A DNA stretch of 17,215 nt from Bacillaceae bacterium UBA7792. GTDB taxonomy: Bacteria > Bacillota > Bacilli > Bacillales > Cytobacillaceae. The position numbers were made by a program, and so were the translations under genes. Location: the NCBI GenBank assembly GCA_002480735.1, contig DLCS01000234.1, positions 1 to 17,215 on the forward strand. Direction: 5' to 3'. Below, in pieces: positions 1 to 7,193 of this stretch (position 1 is its first letter; each line of letters begins with the position of its first letter). The notes under the pieces are model-generated. The model saw only the letters and a list, made by a program, of their open reading frames with translations, was not told the origin of the DNA and did not search any database.

Positions 1-47
1 GGCCGGTATTAAGGACATTCTAGAACCACAATCCGTGGAAAACAGCT

Positions 48-512
48 TTAATGCAGAATTTTCTCTTTCTCGAAGGATTTGGTAATGCCCTCATACCTTT
101 CAAATAGTTGCCTGTACTTTTCCTTTTTCTCGGCAAATAATTTTTCGAGCGTGGTCTGTCTGTTTTTCAGCTCCTCTTGTTGCTTGATCAGGAGTTGATT
201 CTCCTCTCTTAATTCCTCTAGTGAACTTCCCTTTAGACTTTGCAAATATTTAATGATGTCGTCTACATTCAAGTCCCGATCAACCTTTGGAGGAGGGAGC
301 AGTAATAGAGGGCTCTCTTCTTCGGCTTCTCTTGGCTCTTTTTTACACAAGACTGTATTCCAACGGTAGCTGCAAGCTCCTGCTGTTCGACCTAATATGC
401 TAGCCGCTTTCTTAAAGGCCGCTGTTTTGGTGGCTCCCATTCGGATATGCTCCGTCACGATATTTGCAAGAATTCTATTTTCTTCCTCCGTCCATTGATT
501 CTTCCTTGACAC
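48..512 (-). CDS. RsfA-family (Myb-like) transcription factor
   Basis: A 154-aa protein of the RsfA/YlbO type, small DNA-binding proteins of spore formers; B. subtilis RsfA is a prespore regulator. Residues 3-55 form a Myb-like tri-helix with conserved W7 and W51 and the GRTAGACSYRWN block typical of the family. An acidic/proline linker (60-80) follows, then a highly charged coiled coil at about 83-150 that probably dimerises. The frame can be extended 12 codons upstream to a GTG at 548. I chose the GTG at 512 because a GAGGAGG ribosome site (519-525) sits 6 nt before it and the Myb motif then begins at the N-terminus as in relatives; nothing like that precedes 548. It diverges from the yhc-like operon. 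It is shorter than RsfA and YlbO. The family call is firm; the target genes and a sporulation role are inferred. Confidence 0.85.
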   Translation of the reverse strand: MSRKNQWTEEENRILANIVTEHIRMGATKTAAFKKAASILGRTAGACSYRWNTVLCKKEPREAEEESPLLLLPPPKVDRDLNVDDIIKYLQSLKGSSLEELREENQLLIKQQEELKNRQTTLEKLFAEKKEKYRQLFERYEGITKSFEKEKILH

Positions 513-587
513 ATAAACCCTCCTCAAAGTTCTTTTCCTTATCGTCACCGAAGGGAATGGAATCTATGTTCAGGCTCTGAAAAAAGA

Positions 588-596
588 ATTTTACCA
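588..596 (-). promoter_or_regulatory. Possible extended -10 for the RsfA-like gene
   Basis: On the minus strand a TG-n-TAAAAT extended -10 (596 down to 588) would start RNA near 581, about 70 nt before the GTG at 512. No good -35 hexamer is visible, and I see no convincing sigma-F or sigma-G promoter either. Tentative. Confidence 0.35.
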
Positions 597-631
597 AATT
601 TACAAAATTATGTTGTTTTTTTTTATGTCTC

Positions 632-655
632 AGTGTACTATTTGACTAGAACACT
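632..655. promoter_or_regulatory. Inverted-repeat operator for the YtrA-type GntR regulator
   Basis: A 24-bp imperfect palindrome with half-sites AGTGTnCTA (632-640) and TAGnACACT (647-655) separated by 6 bp. It lies 32 bp before the first gene of the operon that encodes a short GntR repressor. It overlaps a candidate -35 (TTGACT, 642-647, with a weak GATATT at 664-669) and an alternative -10 (TACTAT, 636-641, with TTGTTT at 613-618). YtrA-type repressors are known to sit on inverted repeats in their own operon promoters, so autorepression is the natural reading. The palindrome is seen; the bound protein is inferred. Confidence 0.75.
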
Positions 656-686
656 AAAACACCGATATTAGATGGGAGGAGAAAAC

Positions 687-1457
687 ATGTCATCTTTTAA
701 GGGACTTTATCTAAAAGATCTAAAAATATCGGCGGCTACTTTTTTTATAGGACTGGTTCTATTAAATGTGTTAACGATTTTATCCCTGGGATTGAAGGAG
801 TATTTTGATGAGCCACTGATTCCTGCGATTTTATTCTTTATCGCGGTAGTTGCTCATGTATTCTATTTGCCAGGAATGCTATTCTCTTCTCTGCAAATTG
901 AGGGCCAAAGCCAGCTATGGCTTCATAATCCTAATCGTGGTGCAAAGCTTTTCCTTTCTAAAATAACGGCAGGAATGACGTTTTATATGATCTCGATCCT
1001 TGTAACGATGCTCCTTTCCAGGCTTTCCCTTTCAGGTCTATCCGTTTCGAATGACTATCAAGGGTTCTCGGAGATGGTACGGGAAAATCTGCTCATCATG
1101 GGAGCAGGAATCACGTTAACGTCCATTTATCTTAGTGTATGGGTTCTATTTTATTGGTCCCTATATCACTCTCTTAAGAGGATTCCGATTGTAAATCAAA
1201 TCCGATGGCTCGTGATTCTATTCGTTTGGATTGTGCTTTCCACAATAGGAAGTATGATTCAAAATACAAGCATGATGAGGGTCATCAACGAAAAAGGAAC
1301 ATTCAGCGTTTCCATTTTCGATGCAACGGTTGGTCAAGGTTCATTCTCCACTGAAATGGCTCATATTAATTTTGCGACCATTGGCCAATACATTTTGATT
1401 ACTATCATTGTGTTTCTTGTATCGGTTTGGCTCCTTGAGCGGAAAGTTGAGGTGTAG
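687..1457 (+). CDS. yhcE: YhcE-like multi-pass membrane protein of an ABC operon
   Basis: A 256-aa hydrophobic protein with about six predicted transmembrane segments (near residues 19-36, 44-62, 95-112, 136-160, 173-190 and 231-250), lacking any ATPase motif. It is the first gene of an operon in the order membrane protein, GntR regulator, ATPase, ATPase, permease, which is the order of B. subtilis yhcEFGHI. It is probably the membrane partner of the first ATPase (YhcG-like), but that pairing is inferred. An upstream in-frame ATG at 672 lies within the ribosome site; the ATG at 687 is preceded by GGGAGGAG (674-681) with 5 nt spacing, so I use 687. No catalytic motif is visible, and the transported substrate is unknown. 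Confidence 0.8.
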   Translation: MSSFKGLYLKDLKISAATFFIGLVLLNVLTILSLGLKEYFDEPLIPAILFFIAVVAHVFYLPGMLFSSLQIEGQSQLWLHNPNRGAKLFLSKITAGMTFYMISILVTMLLSRLSLSGLSVSNDYQGFSEMVRENLLIMGAGITLTSIYLSVWVLFYWSLYHSLKRIPIVNQIRWLVILFVWIVLSTIGSMIQNTSMMRVINEKGTFSVSIFDATVGQGSFSTEMAHINFATIGQYILITIIVFLVSVWLLERKVEV

Positions 1458-1462
1458 TAGGA

Positions 1463-1831
1463 ATGGAAGAATTCCAGGCATCGAAACCAATCTACATGCA
1501 GATTGTCGATAAGATATGTCAGCAAATTGTTAGAGGTGATATCAAGTCAGGGGAAAAGCTCCCATCCGTACGGGAGATGGCCATTCAATCAGGGGTGAAT
1601 CCAAATACGATTCAAAGAACCTATAGTGAATTGGAGAGGATGGAAATCGTGGAAACGAGGCGCGGGCAAGGAACATTTGTGACAGAAGCCAATGATAGGA
1701 TTGTTGAGCTGAAGGTGAAGTTGCAAAGGGATTTGATTAAAGGGTTTGTCAATAACATGATCGATCTAGGTTTCTCGAAGGAAGAGATGCTGTCAGGTCT
1801 CAAGAAATATGTGGAAGAGGAGGAGATCTAG
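1463..1831 (+). CDS. yhcF: YtrA-type GntR transcriptional repressor (YhcF-like)
   Basis: A 122-aa protein with the GntR winged helix-turn-helix in residues 8-75: the KLPSVREMA helix and NPNTIQRTYSELE recognition region, followed by the ETRRGQGTFV wing. Only about 45 residues remain as a C-terminal helical tail, the hallmark of the YtrA subfamily, which has no ligand pocket of the FadR or HutC kind. In B. subtilis, YtrA-type regulators repress adjacent ABC-transporter operons, often ones responding to cell-envelope antibiotics. The start lies 5 nt after the yhcE stop, with GAGGTG (1449-1454) as ribosome site; the stop directly abuts the next ATG. The operator at 632-655 is its likely target, so the operon is probably self-repressed. 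Confidence 0.88.
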   Translation: MEEFQASKPIYMQIVDKICQQIVRGDIKSGEKLPSVREMAIQSGVNPNTIQRTYSELERMEIVETRRGQGTFVTEANDRIVELKVKLQRDLIKGFVNNMIDLGFSKEEMLSGLKKYVEEEEI

Positions 1832-2524
1832 ATGATTGCCTTCGAACATGTCACGAAAAGATATGGGCGTGATTTTGCGTTAGAGGATTCGACTTTTTCT
1901 TTGGAGAGAGGAAAAATATATGGATTACTCGGACCGAACGGAAGTGGAAAATCCACCACTTTAAAGATGATGGCAGGCCTTGTATTTCCAACTAGTGGAA
2001 ACGTAATCATCAATGGTAAAAAGGCGGACCGAAAGACAGCCGCAGATGTTGCATACCTGTCTGAATTAGATTTCTTTTACCCCTCCTTTACCGTGAATGA
2101 TATGCTCAAATATTCGGCTTCCCAATTTGCTGATTTTGATCGAACGAGGGCTGAGGAGTTACTCGACTTTATGAAGCTGGATCGGAAGAAAAAACTAAAG
2201 CAGCTGTCTAAAGGAAATCGTGGCAGACTAAAACTTGTGATTTCATTGGCCAGAAATACCCCCGTTCTATTGTTAGATGAACCCTTTTCAGGACTTGATC
2301 CTATGGTAAGGGCGTCTATTGTCAAAGGATTGCTATCCTATATTGATTTTGAGAAACAAACGGTTGTAATTGCGACACATGAAATTGACGAAATTGAAAT
2401 GCTATTAGACGATGTCATTGCCATTCAAGACGGTCGTATTCTCGCCATCGAAAATGTCGAGGAACTTCGGGAGACAAAAGGCTTATCGATTTTAGAGTGG
2501 ATGAAACAAATCTTTGAACCTTAA
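1832..2524 (+). CDS. yhcG: ABC transporter ATP-binding protein (YhcG-like)
   Basis: A 230-aa nucleotide-binding domain. Walker A is GPNGSGKST (34-42), Walker B is VLLLDEP (145-151), the D-loop is SGLD (153-156) and the switch histidine is H183 in ATHEID. Two motifs deviate: the Q-loop position reads YLSELD, so E78 probably stands in for glutamine, and the signature reads LSKGN (125-129) instead of LSGGQ. Similar deviations occur in the YtrB/YhcG group of ABC-2-type exporters, so the protein is probably active, likely paired with YhcE and/or in a heterodimer with the next ATPase. Its ATG directly follows the yhcF stop, with GAGGAGGAG (1817-1825) as a strong ribosome site, which suggests coupled translation. 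The substrate is unknown. Confidence 0.88.
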   Translation: MIAFEHVTKRYGRDFALEDSTFSLERGKIYGLLGPNGSGKSTTLKMMAGLVFPTSGNVIINGKKADRKTAADVAYLSELDFFYPSFTVNDMLKYSASQFADFDRTRAEELLDFMKLDRKKKLKQLSKGNRGRLKLVISLARNTPVLLLDEPFSGLDPMVRASIVKGLLSYIDFEKQTVVIATHEIDEIEMLLDDVIAIQDGRILAIENVEELRETKGLSILEWMKQIFEP

Positions 2525-2534
2525 GGGAGAATCT

Positions 2535-3464
2535 ATGATGGAAAAAATTATTGAAATTCAAGAAGTTACGAAAAGAATTAAGGGAAAAACGATTATTGAT
2601 GGAATTAGCTTTGATGTGTATAAAGGCGAGGTTTTTGGTTTTCTTGGTCCAAATGGAGCGGGGAAAACAACAACGATTCGAATGATCGTTGGCCTTATGG
2701 GAATATCGGAAGGAGACATTAAAATTGCGGGAAGCAGCATCAAGACTGATTTTGAAAAAGCAGTCCGTCATATTGGTGCGATTGTTGAAAACCCTGAGAT
2801 GTACAAATTCCTAAGCGGCTATGACAATCTCCTTCATTTTGCGAGAATGTCTAAGGGAATTACGAAGGAAAAAATCGATGAAGTGGTCGAGCTAGTTGGG
2901 CTAACCAGTCGGATAAAGGACAAAGTCAAGACCTATTCTCTTGGAATGAGACAGCGTCTGGGCCTCGCCCAATGCCTGCTGCATGATCCAGATGTTTTGA
3001 TTTTAGATGAACCTACAAATGGGCTGGATCCGGCAGGAATACGAGAAATCAGGGATCATATTCGCATGCTTGCAAGGGAAAGAAATATGGCCGTTATTGT
3101 TTCAAGTCATCTCTTATCTGAGATGGAAATGATGTGTGACAGGATCGGGATTATTCAGCAAGGAAAGCTTATTGATGTTCAGCTCGTCAATGATTTCGTC
3201 AATGGAGAAGAGATTATTTTTGAGTTTGAAGTGGATGCAAGTGAAAAGGCGAAGGCTGTCATTCAGGAAGCTTTGCCACAGTTACAGGTACAGCAATCTG
3301 AAGTAGGGATACTTGTGTCGGCTGTGAAGGAAGAGGTACCATTAATCGTCAAACATTTAGTGAAAGAGGATATTCTTCTTTATGGAATTCAAGAAAAACA
3401 CAAAACACTAGAAGACAGATTCCTAGAAGTAACCAATAGTAAGGAAGGTGTTGCACATGCTTAG
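2535..3464 (+). CDS. yhcH: ABC transporter ATP-binding protein (YhcH/BcrA-like)
   Basis: A 309-aa ABC-2-type ATPase: Walker A GPNGAGKTT (38-46), signature YSLGMRQR (134-141), Walker B VLILDEP (154-160), D-loop NGLD (162-165) and switch H192. An extra C-terminal domain of about 90 residues (220-309) is typical of BcrA-type ATPases from antibiotic-efflux and lantibiotic-immunity pumps. It most likely powers the adjacent permease YhcI. The frame opens at a TTG (2514) inside the previous gene, but AGGGAG (2524-2529) points to ATG 2535 or ATG 2538; I use 2535. Its end overlaps the yhcI start by 8 nt. BcrA likeness suggests a cell-envelope or drug-export role, but the sequence does not reveal the substrate. 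Confidence 0.87.
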   Translation: MMEKIIEIQEVTKRIKGKTIIDGISFDVYKGEVFGFLGPNGAGKTTTIRMIVGLMGISEGDIKIAGSSIKTDFEKAVRHIGAIVENPEMYKFLSGYDNLLHFARMSKGITKEKIDEVVELVGLTSRIKDKVKTYSLGMRQRLGLAQCLLHDPDVLILDEPTNGLDPAGIREIRDHIRMLARERNMAVIVSSHLLSEMEMMCDRIGIIQQGKLIDVQLVNDFVNGEEIIFEFEVDASEKAKAVIQEALPQLQVQQSEVGILVSAVKEEVPLIVKHLVKEDILLYGIQEKHKTLEDRFLEVTNSKEGVAHA

Positions 3465-4416
3465 ACTTATTCAAAATGAGTTAATGAAGATTTTTAAGAG
3501 GCCGGGAACCTACGTAATGATTGGGCTTTTAGTAGTCATGGTTTCCGTTATTGGTGGATTTATCAAATACCAGGAGGCTGGTGGGACTGTTCCTGATAAT
3601 TCTGACTGGAAAAAGGGACTCCAAATGGAGAACGCAAGTCTAAATAAACAAATTGAGGAGTTAAAAGGCCAGGTTTCGGAGGAACAAATTAATTATTTCA
3701 AGCAGGAGATCGCTGTGAATGAGTATCGAATTGAGCATGATCTTTCTCCAAACGGCGATTATTCAATTTGGGAATTTGTAACGGATGCTCTTCCGATTAT
3801 CGATTTTGCTGGGATGTTTACGATAATCATTGCTGCGGGAATTGTGGCGAGTGAATTTAATTGGGGCACGATCAAGCTCCTCTTAATCCGACCGATTACA
3901 AGAGGAAAAATATTAGTTGCAAAATATTTATCGGTGCTTCTGTTCGCACTAGCAGTATTAGGAATATGCTTCGGTTATTCATCCGTACTCGGATTTGCTT
4001 TATTCGGGGGACCTGAAACAGCTACTCCATATTTGAATTATCATGAGGGGACGGTAACAGAACAAAGCATGTTTGTTCATCTACTGATTTCCTATGGGTT
4101 AAATTCGATCAGTATGTTCATGCTTGCGACGATGGCCTTTATGATTTCAGCTGTGTTTAGAAGCAGCTCACTCGCAATTGGGATCTCGCTCTTCCTAATG
4201 TTTACGGGAAGTCAATTGACATCTTTAGTAGCGATGAAATACGACTGGGCCAAGTACATTTTATTTGCAAACACCAATCTAAATCAGTATTTTGAGGGCT
4301 ATCCCCTTGTGGAAGGCATGACTTTACCTTTTTCGGTCATCATGCTCGTAATTTATTTCGTCTTGTTCCAGCTGCTTGCGCATATTGTCTTCAAAAAGCG
4401 TGATGTTGCAGCGTAA
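3457..4416 (+). CDS. yhcI: ABC-2 type permease (YhcI-like)
   Basis: A 319-aa membrane protein with the ABC-2 layout. The N-terminus carries the cytoplasmic LIQNELMKIFKRP motif typical of such permeases, followed by TM1 (18-36). A large hydrophilic, charged, probably extracytoplasmic region (about 40-115) is followed by a cluster of five membrane segments (118-133, 155-184, 205-232, 236-256, 290-312). The ASEFNWGTIKLLLIRPITRG stretch after TM2 is a recurrent cytoplasmic coupling motif in this family. The frame opens at GTG 3448, but AAGGAAGG (3441-3448) fits ATG 3457, which overlaps the yhcH stop by 8 nt. It is the last gene of the operon, followed by the repeat array and terminator at 4445-4584. 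Substrate unknown. Confidence 0.87.
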   Translation: MLRLIQNELMKIFKRPGTYVMIGLLVVMVSVIGGFIKYQEAGGTVPDNSDWKKGLQMENASLNKQIEELKGQVSEEQINYFKQEIAVNEYRIEHDLSPNGDYSIWEFVTDALPIIDFAGMFTIIIAAGIVASEFNWGTIKLLLIRPITRGKILVAKYLSVLLFALAVLGICFGYSSVLGFALFGGPETATPYLNYHEGTVTEQSMFVHLLISYGLNSISMFMLATMAFMISAVFRSSSLAIGISLFLMFTGSQLTSLVAMKYDWAKYILFANTNLNQYFEGYPLVEGMTLPFSVIMLVIYFVLFQLLAHIVFKKRDVAA

Positions 4417-4444
4417 ATGGGGTTTCACTAATATATTCGATTTG

Positions 4445-4544
4445 TCGCAAATAAAAATGAATTTCCGCAAATAAAAGTGATTTTTGGCAAATAAAATGAA
4501 ATTATTGCAAATAAACTAATTTTATCGCAAATATCGGCAAATCC
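4445..4544. repeat. Five-unit 20-bp-period degenerate tandem repeat
   Basis: GCAAATA recurs at 4447, 4467, 4487, 4507 and 4527, exactly 20 bp apart, with an extra GCAAAT at 4537. The first three units share the longer skeleton GCAAATAAAA followed by an A/T-rich TGA-containing stretch, and the units decay toward the 3' end. The array is non-coding and lies between the yhcI stop and the shared terminator. No long exact inverted repeat is seen inside the unit. Confidence 0.85.
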
Positions 4545-4550
4545 ATCCAA

Positions 4551-4584
4551 GCAAAAAACCGCAGATTGATCTGCGGTTTTTTGC
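4551..4584. terminator. Bidirectional intrinsic terminator between yhcI and rarA
   Basis: Perfect hairpin CCGCAGAT (4559-4566), 2-nt loop, ATCTGCGG (4569-4576), flanked by an A-run on the left and a T-run (4577-4582) on the right. The whole segment is a palindrome, so it can end transcription from both convergent genes. Confidence 0.93.
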
Positions 4585-4592
4585 TTCCTTCA

Positions 4593-5861
4593 TTAACTTT
4601 TCATGAGTCTTTCATAGACAATCGCCAATGCCTGCTCGAATTTTCCTGTCTTTTTTGGTTCATAGTACATTTTGTTCTTAATCCGATCTGGAAGATACTG
4701 CTGTTTGACCCAACCGTTATCATAATTATGGGGATATAAGTATTCGATCCCACGACCGAGCTCCTTGGCACCCTTGTAATGGGCATCCTTCAAATGGTCT
4801 GGGACCTCACCGCTAATGCCCTTCCGAATGTCGGCGATCGCTTCATCGATGGCCATTATCGCTGAATTTGATTTCGGCGATAAGCAAAGCTCAATGACTG
4901 CATTGGCCAGTGGGATTCGCGCTTCAGGGAAACCAATTCTTTCTGCGGCTTCAATCGCAGCGAGCGTTCTTGGCCCAGCTTGAGGACTGGCTAGTCCAAT
5001 GTCCTCGTAGGCGATGACAACCAGTCTTCTGCCGATACTCACCAAATCTCCCGCCTCGATAAGACGACCTAAATAATGGAGAGCAGCGTTGACATCACTG
5101 CCCCGAATCGATTTCTGGAAAGCGGAGAGAACGTCATAATGACCATCTCCATCCTTGTCATGGGAAAAGCTCTTCTTTTGCATGCATTCTTCGGCAATCT
5201 CAAGGTCTATCTGCACGATGCCCTCTTCATCCTTTTCCGTAGAGATAACTGCGAGCTCTAAGGCGTTCAAAGAGCTTCTCACATCGCCGTTGGAAGTGGT
5301 GGCGAAATGCAAGAGAGCGTCATCTGTTATACGAATGGAATAGTTTCCAAGTCCTCTTTCTTTATCGGAAATCGCCCTTCTTAGTGCTTCCATAATCTCT
5401 TCCGGCTCGAGGGGCTTAAGTTCAAAAATTTGGCAGCGGCTCCGAATCGCAGGATTTATCGCATGGTAAGGGTTGCTTGTGGTTGCCCCGATCAAAACGA
5501 TGGAACCATTCTCTAGGTGAGGAAGAAGAAAATCCTGTTTTCCCTTATCAAGGCGATGGACCTCATCAAGCAAGAGAATGACACTTCCTGACATTTTCGC
5601 TTCTGCGGCCACAATTTCTAGATCCTTCTTATTATTCGTCACTGCATTCAGCATTCTGAAAGCAAGCTTAGTGCTTCCTGCAATCGCACTGGCGATCGAG
5701 GTCTTTCCAATTCCTGGTGGTCCATACAGAATCATCGATGATAGCTGTTTTGCCTTCACCATTCTGTAAATAATTTTTCCTTCACCAACAAGATGGCTTT
5801 GTCCAATGATTTCATCAATTGTTCGTGGTCTCATACGATAAGCAAGTGGTTTAACGTTCAT
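4593..5861 (-). CDS. rarA: Replication-associated recombination AAA+ ATPase RarA (YrvN/MgsA)
   Basis: A 422-aa AAA+ protein of the RarA/MgsA/WRNIP1 family, which acts at stalled replication forks and interacts with SSB. In order it shows Walker A GPPGIGKT (47-54), Walker B VILLLDEVHR (94-103), sensor 1 GATTSNP (125-131), the arginine-finger region NPAIRSRC (136-143), and a C-terminal domain from about 230 on with the EDIGLA and HYKGAKELGRG blocks diagnostic of the MgsA tetramerisation region. Length is normal. The frame extends to TTG 5882 and ATG 5876, but ATG 5861 is preceded by AGAAGG and gives the MNVKPLAYRMRP N-terminus seen in relatives. It is convergent with the yhc operon and divergent from the yczE-like gene. 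Confidence 0.95.
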   Translation of the reverse strand: MNVKPLAYRMRPRTIDEIIGQSHLVGEGKIIYRMVKAKQLSSMILYGPPGIGKTSIASAIAGSTKLAFRMLNAVTNNKKDLEIVAAEAKMSGSVILLLDEVHRLDKGKQDFLLPHLENGSIVLIGATTSNPYHAINPAIRSRCQIFELKPLEPEEIMEALRRAISDKERGLGNYSIRITDDALLHFATTSNGDVRSSLNALELAVISTEKDEEGIVQIDLEIAEECMQKKSFSHDKDGDGHYDVLSAFQKSIRGSDVNAALHYLGRLIEAGDLVSIGRRLVVIAYEDIGLASPQAGPRTLAAIEAAERIGFPEARIPLANAVIELCLSPKSNSAIMAIDEAIADIRKGISGEVPDHLKDAHYKGAKELGRGIEYLYPHNYDNGWVKQQYLPDRIKNKMYYEPKKTGKFEQALAIVYERLMKS

Positions 5862-6027
5862 AATCCTTCTCTCCATTAACAATAGGCTATTGAATGGCTC
5901 GAGTGCCAGCCATTAAGTTTCCAGTACCTTTACGATACCAAATGATGAAGGGATTTGCATCGTTTTCCAACTAATAGAAAGCATGGTTAGGCAATAATAG
6001 CAAAAGCCTATCAAATTAATCAGGATT

Positions 6028-6037
6028 TTGATAAAAT
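6028..6037 (+). promoter_or_regulatory. Candidate extended -10 promoter for yczE-like/cymR/yrvO/mnmA
   Basis: TG-a-TAAAAT (6029-6037) is a good extended -10; the -35 region around 6009-6014 is poor. RNA would start near 6044, just after the ATG at 6042. That agrees with the later ATG at 6081 being the true start of the first gene. Confidence 0.45.
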
Positions 6038-6080
6038 TCATATGGGAGAAAAATCATGTAGGGGAAATGGAGACGCAGCG

Positions 6081-6761
6081 ATGGGGATTCAGAAGAAAGG
6101 TCAGGTTGGGCCAAGATTCGTGATCTACATTCTTGGACTGCTTGTTATGTCCTTAGGACTTGTCCTTTTAATCAAAGCTGATTTGGGTGCAACCCCATGG
6201 GATGTGCTTCATGTTGGTTTATACTATCAATTTGGTTTAACCATTGGAACTTGGTCGATAATTGTAGGGGTGGTTATCTTAACAATTGCGTCGTTTATTT
6301 CACAAGGGTTTCCGCAAATCGGCGCATTTCTAAATATGGTCCTAATCGGCCTTTTTATCGATATGTATTTTCTTCTGCCATTTCTACAAACGCCGGAAGG
6401 ACTTGGCGGGAAGGCAGTTATGTTTGCCGCAGGACTCCTTTTAAATGGATATGGAATGGGATTATATATTTCCGCTCAATTTGGAGCTGGACCACGTGAT
6501 AGTCTAATGATTGCTTTGACAGAAAAAACAAAATGGAAGATCCGAAATGTCAGAGTATTTATGGAGGTTCTCGTTCTTATTGTTGGCTGGCAGTTAGGTG
6601 GCCCTGTTTTTTGGGGGACAATATTAATAAGCCTGTTGATTGGACCAATCGCCGGGATATGTCTTCCTCAATGTCAGCGGTTCACAGATGGATGGCTGCG
6701 AAAGCTAAAACGGGAGAATCAAGGAATAGAACAAGACACAAATCGAGGTGCAAGGGTATGA
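6081..6761 (+). CDS. YczE/YyaS/YitT-family integral membrane protein
   Basis: A 226-aa membrane protein with about five hydrophobic spans (12-33, 54-74, 82-103, 111-133, 157-195). Two related motifs, ADLGATPWDVL (33-43) and AQFGAGPRDSL (132-142), suggest internal duplication and mark the YczE/YitT family. B. subtilis YczE is linked to lipopeptide and polyketide production; the biochemical activity is not established. An in-frame ATG at 6042 has no ribosome site and probably precedes the transcription start; ATG 6081 has GGAG about 8 nt upstream. The stop overlaps the cymR start as ATGA (6758-6761), implying translational coupling. That neighbourhood could mean a role in sulfur-compound or thiol transport, but this is only inference from position. 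Confidence 0.85.
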   Translation: MGIQKKGQVGPRFVIYILGLLVMSLGLVLLIKADLGATPWDVLHVGLYYQFGLTIGTWSIIVGVVILTIASFISQGFPQIGAFLNMVLIGLFIDMYFLLPFLQTPEGLGGKAVMFAAGLLLNGYGMGLYISAQFGAGPRDSLMIALTEKTKWKIRNVRVFMEVLVLIVGWQLGGPVFWGTILISLLIGPIAGICLPQCQRFTDGWLRKLKRENQGIEQDTNRGARV

Positions 6762-7177
6762 AAATTTCAACTAAAGGTCGATATGGTTTAACGATCATGA
6801 TTGAGTTAGCGAAGAAGTATGGAGAGGGCCCCGTTTCATTGAAGGCAATCGCCCAGGCAAATGATCTGTCTGAGCATTATTTGGAGCAGCTGATTGCCCC
6901 TCTACGGAATGCAGGTCTAGTAAAAAGCATTCGCGGTGCCTACGGCGGCTATGTTTTGGCAGATGAACCATCGAAGATTACTTCAGGTGATATTATTCGT
7001 GTCCTTGAAGGGCCGATTACACCTGTTGAAGGGATCGAAGATGAAGAGCCTGCCAAAAGGGAGCTATGGATTCGGATTCGTGATGCTGTTAAAAATGTAT
7101 TGGAGAATACAACACTAGAGGATCTGGCAAACCATCGCGATGATGGCGAAACAGATGCCTATATGTTTTATATTTGA
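6758..7177 (+). CDS. cymR: CymR, Rrf2-family master repressor of cysteine metabolism
   Basis: A 139-aa Rrf2-family regulator. The N-terminal winged helix (1-70) contains KISTKGRYGLTIMIELA and the recognition segment LSEHYLEQLIAPLRNAGLVKS, then the GAYGGY wing (60-65), closely matching B. subtilis CymR. It lacks the three clustered cysteines of the Fe-S regulator IscR, as expected: CymR acts in complex with cysteine synthase CysK and responds to cysteine status through O-acetylserine. The frame runs open far upstream inside the yczE-like gene, but the ATG at 6758 has GAGGTG at 6745-6750 and gives the family N-terminus. The desulfurase gene follows 16 nt downstream, so repressor and sulfur-using genes are probably co-transcribed. 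Confidence 0.93.
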   Translation: MKISTKGRYGLTIMIELAKKYGEGPVSLKAIAQANDLSEHYLEQLIAPLRNAGLVKSIRGAYGGYVLADEPSKITSGDIIRVLEGPITPVEGIEDEEPAKRELWIRIRDAVKNVLENTTLEDLANHRDDGETDAYMFYI

Positions 7178-7193
7178 GGTAGGTGAACAAACT

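Noticed and set aside
1..47. Terminator for the RsfA-like gene at the left edge
   Set aside because: A short CCAC/GTGG dyad (27-40 region) is too weak and has no U-tract on the minus strand; nothing supportable is seen here.
6533..6757. Upstream extension of the cymR frame by 75 codons
   Set aside because: Overlaps the conserved YczE-type coding frame, and the ribosome site plus the MKISTKGRYG N-terminus place the start at 6758.
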